From: Nepenthes gracilis | Taxonomy: Eukaryota; Streptophyta; Magnoliopsida; Caryophyllales; Nepenthaceae | NCBI GenBank assembly: GCA_033239525.1 | Contig: BSYO01000025.1 | Location: 3,940,001 to 4,004,000, forward strand | DNA length: 64,000 nucleotides | Direction of reading: 5' to 3' | In this document: in pieces, positions 37,441 through 46,647 of the stretch | Position numbering within the stretch: the stretch's first letter is position 1 | Layout: each line of letters begins with the position of its first letter | Position numbers and translations under genes: made by a program | The notes under the pieces: model-generated | Databases searched by the model: none | The model's input: the letters and a program-made list of their open reading frames with translations, nothing else | What the model was told of the DNA's origin: nothing

Positions 37441-38366
37441 TCATTTAAAAATGATGTTCTCAAAAGAGTGGTTGGCACCTTTATATAATGATAAATTTAT
37501 AATATTGTATGGCACTCTAACTTTGATAGTTTCTAATTATAATTCAAGATTTGTGTCTAAATTTTAGGAGAGTTTGTATAAAAAGTTAAATATCAAGTTG
37601 AAATTCAGTAAAGTATTTCACTCTCAAATAGACAGTCAATCAGAAAAAACAATTCAGATTTTGAAGGATATATCGAGGGTAAAATTGGAATAATTATTTA
37701 TCGTTTGCCAAATTTGTATATAATAATAATTATTAGTCAAATATCGGGATGGTACCTTTCGATGCTTTATACGGACAGAGATGTAGGTATCATATTAATT
37801 GGAAGAAATCAATAGTCATAAACTTTCAGGCCCCGATATTATTTAGGACACTTTTGATAAAATTAAGATCATTCGAGAGCGTTTGATTGTGGGCCATGGT
37901 CGCCAAAAGAGTTATACCGCTAGGTGGAGATCTGATTTGAGGTTTAAAGAGGGTGACCATATATTTTTAAAGGTATTTACTAAGAAGAAAATCTTAAGGT
38001 TCAAGTAAAATGCAAGTTAAAGTCGAGATTCATTTGGCCATTTGAGATCTTACAATGGGTCGAAGAAGTGGTCTATAAGTTGGCTTTGGCTCCAAGTTTG
38101 GTAGATTGTTATGATGTCTTCCGTGCTTCTATATTGAGAAAGTACTTGTATGATCCTTTGTATGTCATTGAATATGAACTGCTATAAATTGATAAGAATT
38201 TGATATATGTTGAGGTCTTGATTCAAATCTTTAATAGAAAGAATCAAGTGCTGAAGACTAAACCAGTTCCTTTGATTAAAAAGTTTTTGAGCAGTCATTT
38301 AATTAAAGAGGCGACATAACAACGTGAGGATAAAGCTTAGGAGAAGTACTCCTTATTTGAGTTTTA
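37441..38366 (+). pseudogene. Tekay-like Ty3/gypsy pol pseudogene: integrase and C-terminal part
   Basis: Translated piecewise across frameshifts and stops it gives, in order, a decayed SIHKILPLI (KSAHFLPI in the family), LIVSNYNSRFVSKF (SIVSDRDPRFTSRFW in the family), LKFSKVFHSQIDSQSEKTIQ (the block with the catalytic Glu), GMVPFDALYGQRC, IKIIRERLIV..RQKSY, FKEGDHIFLKV, then FRASILRKYLYDPLYVIEYE and the chromodomain-entry-like YVEVLIQIFNRKNQVLKTK. In the second block the catalytic Asp is Asn. The arrangement places it at the 3' end of pol, followed after a few dozen bases by a polypurine tract and LTR. RT and RNase H are absent upstream. Confidence 0.8.
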
Positions 38367-38735
38367 AGGTATATAAATTTTGAGAATAATTTTTTTAAGG
38401 ATGGAAGAGTTGTAATACCCAATTTCTGTCTGATTTAGTTGGTATTATTAGTTTATTTTATATTAAATTAAAAATATTAAAAAATAATTATGTAATGTAG
38501 ATTTTAAAAAAATTAAGAATAAGGAAATAGATTGGTACTTGAGGCATGCCAGATGCGCACTTATGCTCAATTACCCGATTGGGGCGCACTCATGAAATTT
38601 AGTTGGTATTATCAATCTCAATTTCCAGATTGAGAACGTTAGGATAAAGTTCGGGAGAAGTACCTCTATTTATTTGAGTTTTAAGTTATATAAATTTTGA
38701 GGATGAAATGTTTAAGGATGGAAAAGTTGTAATAC
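38320..38735 (+). repeat. 317 bp tandem duplication of the pol end, PPT and LTR start
   Basis: GATAAAGCTTAGGAGAAGTAC...AAGGATGGAAGAGT followed by TGTAATACCCAATTTCTGTC (38411) recurs as GATAAAGTTCGGGAGAAGTAC...AAGGATGGAAAAGT followed by TGTAATACTCAATTTCTGTC (38728). The two candidate LTR starts are 317 bp apart, each with its own PPT. Confidence 0.75.
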
Positions 38736-39540
38736 TCAATTTCTGTCCGATTTAATTGGTATTATCAGTTTATTTAAGTTAAATTGAACATATTAAAAAT
38801 AATAATATAATGTGGATTTGAAGAAAATTCAAAGTAAGGAAGTTGATTGGTGCCTGGGGCACGTCTGACGTGTGCTCATACTCAATTTCTAGATTGGGGT
38901 GCCCGAGGAGTGTCTGAGGTGGCATACGAGTGCAAAATCTTGGGCAGGAATACTCAATGGTTCCCGAGGTGGCGCTCATGCATGCATGGGTTAGGGGTGA
39001 TGTCTGATGCACGCCTGGGTGGTGCCCATGCGCCGATTCAACTATAAAAGGAACAGTGCACACTGTTTTGGTTATTTCGTGGGGCAAAAAGAGAAAGGAG
39101 AGAGAAAGTGAAAGAAAAGGAAGAGAGAGGAGAAAAAAGGTGATTTGAAGGCATTGTTTGGTCAAATCTGTTAGGTTGAAGGTCAAGGTAAATATCTTTG
39201 CACTCTATTCTTAGTTTATTTTTATTTTTGGTTATTTTGCTTACGTTTGGCGTATTTAATTTATATGCATGTTAGTTTACTTATCTTATTTGACTCCCTC
39301 GTACGTGCATGTCACTTTTATCGATTATTTTAAGGTTTTGTTTCAATTTTACTATTATTTAAGGATTTTACTTATCTTATGAAAAATAGATAAATATTTT
39401 ATAATATTATCTTTATATATAAGTATATTTATAAAGAAAAAGTCATGAAAATTTGAATATGGGCTATGAATGTGGTATTCATGCATTGTATTTCGTGTCG
39501 CATTTTGTCTTTGATATGTGACCTTTTCTAATAAGAAAAC

Positions 39541-40324
39541 TGTTGAAAATTTGACACACGAATACACCCGAATGCCGTGTCAACCGTTAACTATCAAATT
39601 TGTGAGTACAAGAAACAGATAATGCATAATGATTTTTAACGTGAAAAATCTTTTTCAATCAAGAAAAAATAACTGGATAAATTCTGACCAAATCCACTAT
39701 AAAAAGTATCAGTTACAAAAATCCTCTTAAAAATCTCTTCATTTCGAACCCGAGTGAAGAATGGTTGAATACAACCCCCTCTCAACACACCCGACAACCC
39801 ATAAGAGAAATACAATTAGAAAAAGAGTAATAAAATAAAAATACTTTTTTAGAATCACCCCCAAAATAGTATACTTAACCTTGAAAAAGAACGGAACTCA
39901 AATCAGATTTCAACCGGATGCCAAACCTCTTCCTCTTCTCCCTTCTTTTCTTCTCTCTCAATGTATGGCACCCATTGTGGAGATAGATTTCAGAAAACAT
40001 AACCCAAAAATACATGAGCCGCGTTTTATACCATGTACCGGCACATGAGCGCCCAGCATGTGCGGATCAAGCGCACTGGTCTTAGATTTTACACTCGAGC
40101 GCCAGGCGAGCGCGTAGCAGGCGCACCAAGTTTGGAATCCGCGCCTCTACATCGCTCAAGTTGAGCTCGAGTACCCCTCAAATGCCCAACTTAATCTTGC
40201 CTCCTGGCCCTTCGCGTCGTGCGCTTCGCGTGCACAAATAATCCGATCCTCGCACAAGCCTCATGCGAACTTCCGATGACTTTCTATTTGTGAACCTACA
40301 ATTAAGTAACCAAAAAATCTAACA
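39541..40324 (-). repeat. 3' LTR of the nested TR-GAG-like copia element
   Basis: On the minus strand it starts TGTTAGATTTTTTGG and ends TTTTCAACA. GC-rich module at 40035-40260 includes TACTCGAGCTCAACTTGAGCG and CTCGCCTGGCGCTCGAGTG, upstream of TATAAAAC (minus strand, 40023-40030). Confidence 0.75.
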
Positions 40325-40341
40325 AACTTTCCCTCACGGCC
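40325..40341 (-). other. polypurine tract of the TR-GAG-like element
   Basis: On the minus strand the sequence CCGTGAGGGAAAGTT lies immediately before the LTR start TGTTAG. The purine-rich GTGAGGGAAAG is the typical copia second-strand primer tract. Confidence 0.65.
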
Positions 40342-40379
40342 TTGTGGAGGGACTCTTCACCTCTAAACGGCAACTGTCA

Positions 40380-40745
40380 TTACGTGCCTTTCATCAACTT
40401 TCCATCAATTGAGATCCCAACGTTGAATTCTGTAAACCCGAATGATACTTTCTTCCGCTCCACCAAACCTGCAGTCATCCCACTCCCCTTCGGCTTCTCC
40501 TTTGCAGTCAAATCATTCCCCCTTACATTCCCCCTCGGCTTTCTTTTAGCATCGAGCTCCACAAGCTTGAATGATGCTCTTTCCCGCCCCACCGAACCTA
40601 TAGTAATCCCACTTCCCTTCAGCTTCGTTTCTGCAATTGAATCATTCCCCCTTACACTCCTCATCGGCTTCCTCTTCTGGCTACCTTGACCAATGCCACC
40701 GTTGGTCACCTTGGCTCTATCATTGGCAATCGAAACCGACATCAA
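40380..40745 (-). CDS. C-terminal tail of the TR-GAG polyprotein with two 43-residue repeats
   Basis: A 121-codon open frame. Residues 24-59 and 67-102 are repeats of a basic unit (KRKPMRSVRGNDSIAETKLK and KRKPRGNVRGNDLTAKEKPK, each continuing GSG.T.G.V.R...SF), so the period is 43 residues or 129 bp. The frame ends SIDGKLMKGT just inside the PPT. It lies where an autonomous copia element would have integrase-RT-RNase H. I do not recognise the tail as a known domain; it looks disordered and nucleic-acid binding by charge, which is an inference. It follows the pre-integrase fragment almost directly but in another frame. Confidence 0.5.
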   Translation of the reverse strand: MMSVSIANDRAKVTNGGIGQGSQKRKPMRSVRGNDSIAETKLKGSGITIGSVGRERASFKLVELDAKRKPRGNVRGNDLTAKEKPKGSGMTAGLVERKKVSFGFTEFNVGISIDGKLMKGT

Positions 40746-40757
40746 ATACTTACTTGA

Positions 40758-41030
40758 TCATTTACTTCCCCTTGTCACAATTGAGGCGCCTTTGGTGAGC
40801 TTCCAATGGCCCTTTCCAAACGTCATGCTAAAACCTTCCTCATCAAATTTTTCGGTTGAAATCACTTTCAACCTCAAGTTCGGGACATGTCTCACGCCCT
40901 TCAAGACAAGCTTCGTCTCGTTACTTGTCTGCAAGCAAACATCTTCGATACCAATAACCCTCGACAAATCACATGAAATGGGAGTTTCTCGATATCACAT
41001 GGTGTGAGGTGCCACTATCTATAACCTGAT
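40758..41030 (-). pseudogene. copia protease active site and GAG pre-integrase fragment
   Basis: IDSGTSHHVISRNSHF at about 40996-41019 and on is the aspartic protease D-S-G-T catalytic block of copia elements. It is followed, after a frameshift, by an open frame at 40967-40758 with VCLQTSNETKLVLKGVRHVP, then LRLKVISTEKFDEEGF and GHWKLTKGASIVTRG, the conserved stretch between protease and integrase. A stop ends the frame. The single DSGT shows the enzyme would have worked as a dimer, as in the family. Confidence 0.7.
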
Positions 41031-41106
41031 CCAACTCCGAGCTAGGAAAACTCCATGTCTCCCTTGCATGGACAATCCAAAGGTCGTCGCAGAAAGTGAT
41101 AGAAGC

Positions 41107-41830
41107 CTAATCATCTTCATCCTGATCCTTCCTCTCTTGATGCTCGCCTCCGCCCATCTTCTCCAGCTTCCTCTTGGGACAATCCCGCTTCATGTGATCC
41201 TTTTTACTGCAACGGAAGCACTCCATGTCCTGAAATTTAGACCAATCGTTGCTCCTCTCCAATTTGCCACCTTGGTCCCTCGATTTCCCATGTCCCCGAC
41301 CATTAGTAGTAACCAAGAGTCTCAACTCATCCGAAGCCTTAACGCTTCCCCTCCGTCTTGACTCGTTTATGAGTAAAGAAGCGATATCCTCATCCAAAAT
41401 GAATGTGTCTTTTCTAAACAATAGCGTCATGACAATATGATCATACGAGGTCGGAAAAAAGGCAACAACACCAGCGCCTTATCTTCTTTCTTGATCTTCT
41501 TATCAAGTGTCAACAGATCCTGTCGTGATAATAAGATTCCGTTGAACTCATCCAAGTACTTCTCGAAACTTTTTCCTTCTGATAGACGCAGGCCATAGAA
41601 CTGTTTTGCACATGCAACCTCGCTGTCAAAAACTTGGACTTATATTGATTTTCAAGGATCTCCCAGATATCCGCTGGATTTGACAAGCAAATGACCTCCT
41701 GAAAAGTATTATTCGTGAGATATAATTTGATCGTATAATTATCTAGATCCCTCTTATCTTACCACTCCTCCTCCGTCATATTCTTCGACTTATCTTTCTT
41801 CATTCGAAATTCTTTTACTATTCTTTCCAG
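41107..41830 (-). pseudogene. copia gag (UBN2 capsid and zinc knuckle), two frameshifts
   Basis: On the minus strand: KDKSKNMTEEEW, a stop, DLDNYTIKLYLTNNTFQEV, IWEILENQYKSKFLTARL, then a frameshift to KQFYGLRLSEGKSFEKYLDE and KKIKKEDKALVLL, then a second shift to SYDHIVMTLLFRKDTFILDE. This is the order of a copia capsid (Gag_UBN2 family). The last part, 41430-41107, is open and ends with a complete CX2CX4HX4C zinc knuckle, CFRCSKKDHMKRDCPKRK, then an acidic tail. It would form the nucleocapsid of a virus-like particle in the plant cytoplasm. The knuckle is intact, but the frame is not. Confidence 0.8.
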
Positions 41831-41953
41831 GGTCAAAAAATTTCTTACCCTTTTTTACCAAAGAATAAAATTATTTTACCAATTAAATTGTTTTACACAA
41901 AATGGCAAACTCATCGACGTCAACACCAACAAATTGTAGGTTTTTCAACCTCG

Positions 41954-41966
41954 CTCTGATATCATT
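41954..41966 (-). other. primer-binding site of the TR-GAG-like element
   Basis: On the minus strand AATGATATCAGAGCG directly follows the LTR end CCCAACA. TATCAGAGC matches the complement of the initiator tRNA-Met 3' end. Confidence 0.75.
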
Positions 41967-42800
41967 TGTTGGGAATATGACACTCGGATACACCCAACGT
42001 ATCGCAGCAGAACAAACCCGAACCTCTTGTCAATCATCAACTATTAAATTTGTGAGTATAAGAAATAAACAATGTACAATGATTTTTAACGTGAAAAATT
42101 CTTTTCAATCAAAGAAAAAATTATGGAATAAGTTTTGAATAAATCAACTATAAATAGTGCCGGTTATAAGAACCCCTCTAAAATTCCTTCACTCCAAACC
42201 CAAGTGAAGAATGGTTAAATACAACCCCCTTTAACCACCCACCAACCAACAAGAGAAGTATAACGAGAAAAAGAACAACCAAATAAAAATACGTTTCTAG
42301 AATCATCTCCAATACAACGTACCCAACCTTGGTGAAAAACGAAATTTAAATCAGATCTCGATCGGATGCCGAATATCTTCATCTTCTCTCTTATTCTCTC
42401 CTCTCTCTATGTATGGTGGCCCTTGTAAAGATAGATTTTAGAAAACATAACCCTAAAACACTTGAGCCGCATTTTATTCCACATACCGACACTCAAATGC
42501 CCTGCTAGTGCGGATCTAGCTCAATGGTCCTGGATTTCATGCTGGAGCGCCAGGCAGGAGTGTAGCGAGCACACCAAGTCTAGAATCCGCACCTCTACAC
42601 CGCTCGAGCATGAAGTGAGCACTAATAATTCTCCATTAATCTGGAATTGGCGCTCGTGCTCAGCTCAAGCATCCAACTTGATCTTGCCTCCTCATCCTTC
42701 ACATCATCCGCTTCTCCAATCCTCACATGAATTTCATGCGAACCTCCAATGGCTTTTCGTTTGTTGAATTACCCATAAAAGAGTGACCAAAAATTCAACA
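41967..42800 (-). repeat. 5' LTR of the nested TR-GAG-like copia element
   Basis: On the minus strand it starts TGTTGAATTTTTGGTCACTC at 42800 and ends ATTCCCAACA at 41967. It aligns with 39541-40324 throughout, including the GC-rich module (42480-42680, with CGCTCGAGC and GGAGCGCCAGGC-type motifs) and the TCTCTCTC-rich leader. Its TATA box is degenerate. Confidence 0.75.
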
Positions 42801-44012
42801 AAATCTTTATGATTTTACCTTTCTAAGTGAAAGTTTTCACCTTTTTTGTCAAATAGGAAAACTTTGATATGTGATATAGATATCCTCCCTTATTGTATTT
42901 TTTTTATGAAAACCATTGTAAAGAATTAAATGGAACTAATATATTTAAACGTTCTAATATATTAGACAAATTTGAGGAATACACCAATTTTACGGGTGAC
43001 AAAAGATAGTGGTATTGTTCCCGTCTATAGGAGAGAGTATGTAGATGGCTCTGTCTGCAGGTTAAAATAATAGTGATATAGCATAAAATTATCAAGCATA
43101 AGAGTAACCTTTTTTTAAGTTAGTCTTTCGGTCTTTGATTCTCCAATTTGGATATGTTTTAAATTTTTGATATATTTTACTTGTATCGATCTGTATTTGA
43201 GATTTCGATTGAGATTCGTAGGTTTTACCCACATTTATGATTGGATTGGTTTCGTACATTTGGAGATTATGGGTTCATTTCGAATTATATTTTTGAGTAC
43301 GAGATCACATTCGGACTTTCATTGGTTTGATTCATTCAGCATTTGAATTTTGGCTTTTTATGGATTTTTGTATATGTTTTAATTTCCTTCGTTCTACTTA
43401 TGGATACTTTGGTTTGTTATATATATATATTATATTGATACTTATTGAGCTTTTAATTTACGTTTTTATTATTTTCTATCCCTTCAGATTAGCGGATTTC
43501 AAATGCATTGTAGGGAGCTTGGGCTTTGAATATATTGCAGGGAGTGTAGATACAGATTTAATAAAAGTTTTATTTATATTTGGTAAGTATTAGCTATATA
43601 TTCCGATTATAATTATATCAATTGTATTTTTGGGTATCGTGAGATGGATGGAAGTCGAAATATGGTACTGTCTTGGAATCATTTGGGTTTTTTTTATTAT
43701 TTAGTAATGTTGTTGGTTTGTGTGGAATTGGTGATCTGATCATATTGTTGGTTAGTCGCTTTTCCTTCTAATACTTTGGAGAAGGCCATAATTATTTATT
43801 TGTTCAGATAGATTGTCCGAAGAGACTCTGTGAATGAATGACAGTATTATCGTTTGTTATTCTTGTTCTTGTCAAAACTGTTGGATGGGTTGTTATGTCA
43901 CATTTGAATTTAAAATTTATTTTGATTATTATTTTATATTTAAGATTTAATTTTGTGAGTTATAATTATTTATAATTATTATTAAGACCTGATTTGATCT
44001 AAATTTGTGACA

Positions 44013-44600
44013 GAAATAGCATCAGAGAATAGTCGTAAGGAGATGTGCTATAGGTTAATTTTGATGTTTGGATATTTTGTACAATAAATATTTGTATGAC
44101 AAATAATGGAGGATCAAGTTGTGGGGAATCGGGTTTAAACCACGAGGACGATTACCTAGCAATAATGGATTGACATTGTATATCTCCGGTGTTTGATTTG
44201 GGTTAACGTGTGTGAATTATCGGCAAACTTGATCTTACTTGATATAATTGACTTCAATGTCATTTTGGGGAAGGATTGGTTGATGTGCTATCACGCAAAT
44301 GTAAACTATTATAATAAGTCTGTTTTATTTTGTATTCCGAGATATGAATCTTTTAAGCTCCAAGCTAATTGATCTTAACTTTGCATTCAAGCCATTTGAT
44401 GAAGGATTGGTGTCGAGCTTATTTGGCACATGTGATCATATCTAGGAGTCATAATGTGGCCATTGAAGAGATTTCGATAGTATGTAAATTGAGGATTTTT
44501 TTTTTTTGGAGAATTTGCCTGGTTTATCTCCTAATAGAGAAATCAAATTTGTTGTTTATATTGTGCCAGAATTTGCACTGATTTCAAGGATAAGGTAAAA
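44013..44600 (+). pseudogene. Tekay-like gypsy remnant: PBS, protease end and RT start
   Basis: After the PBS-like ATAGCATCAGAGA, about 190 bp of unrecognised sequence leads to a broken frame giving DFNVILGKDWLMCYHANVNY and NKSVLF, the conserved 'DVILGMDWL..YHA..DC' block after the gypsy protease. In the open frame 44369-44581, CRAYLAHVII and later IFFFWRICLVYLLIEKSN correspond to 'GCRAYLAHVV' and 'FPDVFPEELPGLPPxREIEF', the entry into RT. gag and the protease active site are missing, and nothing recognisable follows 44600. Confidence 0.6.
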
Positions 44601-45635
44601 TCAATTACCTGGGTTACCTCCTAATTCTCAATTTTCATAAATCTATTATATAATAATATAAATATAAGATAAATCATTACATGATTACCATATATAACTA
44701 GTTAAAGAAATATTAAATTTAACTTTTATTAATTTTAAAATTAATTCTTATTTAAATTGTAAAAATAGAAGGATGATTTCACCTTTAACAATATGTCGAA
44801 ATATATTTACATACTTGAATTACAAACACTTCTACACATACATTTCAAACTTATAAACTTACACCATAGGAAAAGTGCTCTTCAAGTAAGTTATATATTC
44901 TGTCAATTCTTTTCAGTTTAACATTTAATCAAATTAAAAAACTCTAAATCCTGCACCGCCTAAAAATATTAGTTTAATTTGAGTTAAAAATAATTATTAC
45001 CTCTTATATTTTTTAATGTGTCATTTTAGGTGTCCAATAATTTTAAAATTTTTTATAAGTATAATTTTTTTATATTATAATAAAATGGCAATTTTTTACC
45101 ATTTTCTAATTTAATTTTAAAAAATTATCATATAATATTAGAATATTTTCTAGGAGAAGTCAAAATTAAATGGAGTAATAGTGATATTTTTGATAGATTA
45201 TAATTATGGTATTTCAGAATCACTATCAGTATGTGTATATGATATAATTGATATAAGAATATTAAAATAATTTTTTTATATTTTTTGTCATCAAAACTAA
45301 AAAATTATGTGTCATAATTAATAATTAAATTATAAAATAATAATATTAATATATAAATTATAGATAAAAATTAATAAAAAAATAATTATTTTAATAAATA
45401 TCATACTATTAATCGTGATTTATTATGTTATGAGAGAGTAGAGAGTAAAGAAATAGCAGAGAGATAGGTGGCGATAGTAAAGTGAGGAGGATTTATACTT
45501 TTTTATTTAATTAGTCTTCTAAAACACGGAGGCAACTGTCTCCCTTCCACCTTTATAACTGTAATAATCATGTGACCGTTATAATATTAAAAAATTAGGC
45601 CATGTTAGGTATAACACATATGCTGGCTAACCTGC
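44601..45635. other. AT-rich spacer, nothing recognised
   Basis: Extremely AT-rich with short repeats of TAATAATTAAAT type. No gene, LTR end or RNA could be supported. Confidence 0.6.
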
Positions 45636-46647
45636 TGTGACGTCTAATTTTTATTTATAATTTATAACTTTATTAATATAATTTTGAATCAATTTAAAAG
45701 TAATTATTTAATATAAAATTAAAAAAATTAGATTATTTGAAATTAGGCTAAACACTTAATAAGCATCAGTTGCCATGCTCGTGTATGTCTAAGGTAATAG
45801 TTATGCATCTGATGAAAACCTCTGGAATACTAGTATACATCTGCGGTAGAATGTTAGCGCTCGAACCGCACCTAATGCGATGTTTAATGAGTCTAATTAT
45901 TTGGAATTAAGTTTGACACTTGATGAGCATTTGTCTCTTTACTCATGTGTGTTTGAGGCAATAGCTGTACACTTAATGTATGACTCTGGGACGCTTGTTT
46001 GCTTTTGTGGCAAAATATTAGCACCTAAGCTTGTAAAGTTCGAGTTCAATTTTTTTTTTTCTTGCAATTGTGATTAATTAAGTGATATAATTTAAATTGA
46101 TGTTAAATGATGATAAAATTTGGGTCAAAAGTTAGAATTAAACCATATTATATTTAGTTGAAGGATGTTTGATCGTTACTCGATGCACGTCCATGCATAG
46201 GATGGACAATAAGGTTAAGCCTGATAGATACCTAAGCATATAATCTAGCATAGACACTCTCGAAACACGCCCAAGTATGCTTTCCCAAGAGGCACGCGCT
46301 TGAAGTGTGCCCGAGGTGAGACTTAGGCACTACAATGTATAGTCATAGTGTCAATGCATGTCCAACCAGTGCTCGAATGCCACCTTTGTAAAAATAGAAA
46401 ATTTGGCTAATTTTCTATTATTTTTCAGCAGAGTTTAAAAGATGATAGAGAAGGAGATGAGGAAAAGAGAAAAAAGGAAAGAGATGCAGTTAGAGAAAGC
46501 TAATTTAAATGAATCCAAGTTTGATTTTTAGTAATTTAGAATTAAGACAAATGTATTCCAAATTTTTTTCCTTTGTTGCTATTTTTTTCTTAATTCTTAG
46601 AAAATTTTTTATTCCAAATGCTCATACATAACATATCTTTATAGTAA
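45636..46647 (+). repeat. gypsy LTR start (TGTGACG type), truncated by an inverted LTR
   Basis: Begins TGTGACGTCTAATTTTT, like the solo LTR at 14789. It contains a roughly 160 bp tandem duplication (45735-45890 and 45894-46040, each from ATTATTTGAAATTA/ATTATTTGGAATTA to AGCGCTCGAACC/AGCACCTAAGC). A CTTGAAGTGTGCCCGAG-type module follows at 46255-46380, then a TTTAAAAG TATA-like box and a GA-rich leader (46440-46500). It ends where the reverse-oriented LTR begins at 46648. Confidence 0.45.

Larger units (their letters stand above)
39541..42800 (-). mobile_element. non-autonomous gag-only copia element (TR-GAG-like), nested in the gypsy LTR
   Basis: Two similar LTRs (39541-40324 and 41967-42800), in the same minus orientation, bracket a 1.6 kb internal region. 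Flanks AAAAC (39536-39540) and AAATC (42801-42805) match at 4 of 5 bases. The PBS is intact in its core and the PPT is canonical. The internal region codes for gag, the protease active-site block and the start of the pre-integrase region, then jumps directly to a lineage-specific tail; integrase, RT and RNase H are absent. This is the design of terminal-repeat retrotransposons with a GAG domain. Frameshifts show the copy itself is dead. Confidence 0.8.
38728..44012 (+). repeat. Tekay-like gypsy LTR interrupted by a nested copia element
   Basis: The LTR runs 38728-39540 and resumes at 42806, ending ATTTGTGACA at 44012; without the insert it is about 2.0 kb. TATAAAAG at 39043-39050 follows a GC-rich module (38850-39040) and precedes a GA-rich leader (39085-39140). 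After the insert, ATCCTCCC...ACACCAATTTTACGGGTGAC matches the LTR at 52094-54835 near 52970. The LTR end is followed by ATAGCATCAGAGA, a PBS resembling TGGTATCAGAGC. So it is preceded by a PPT and followed by a PBS. Confidence 0.7.
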
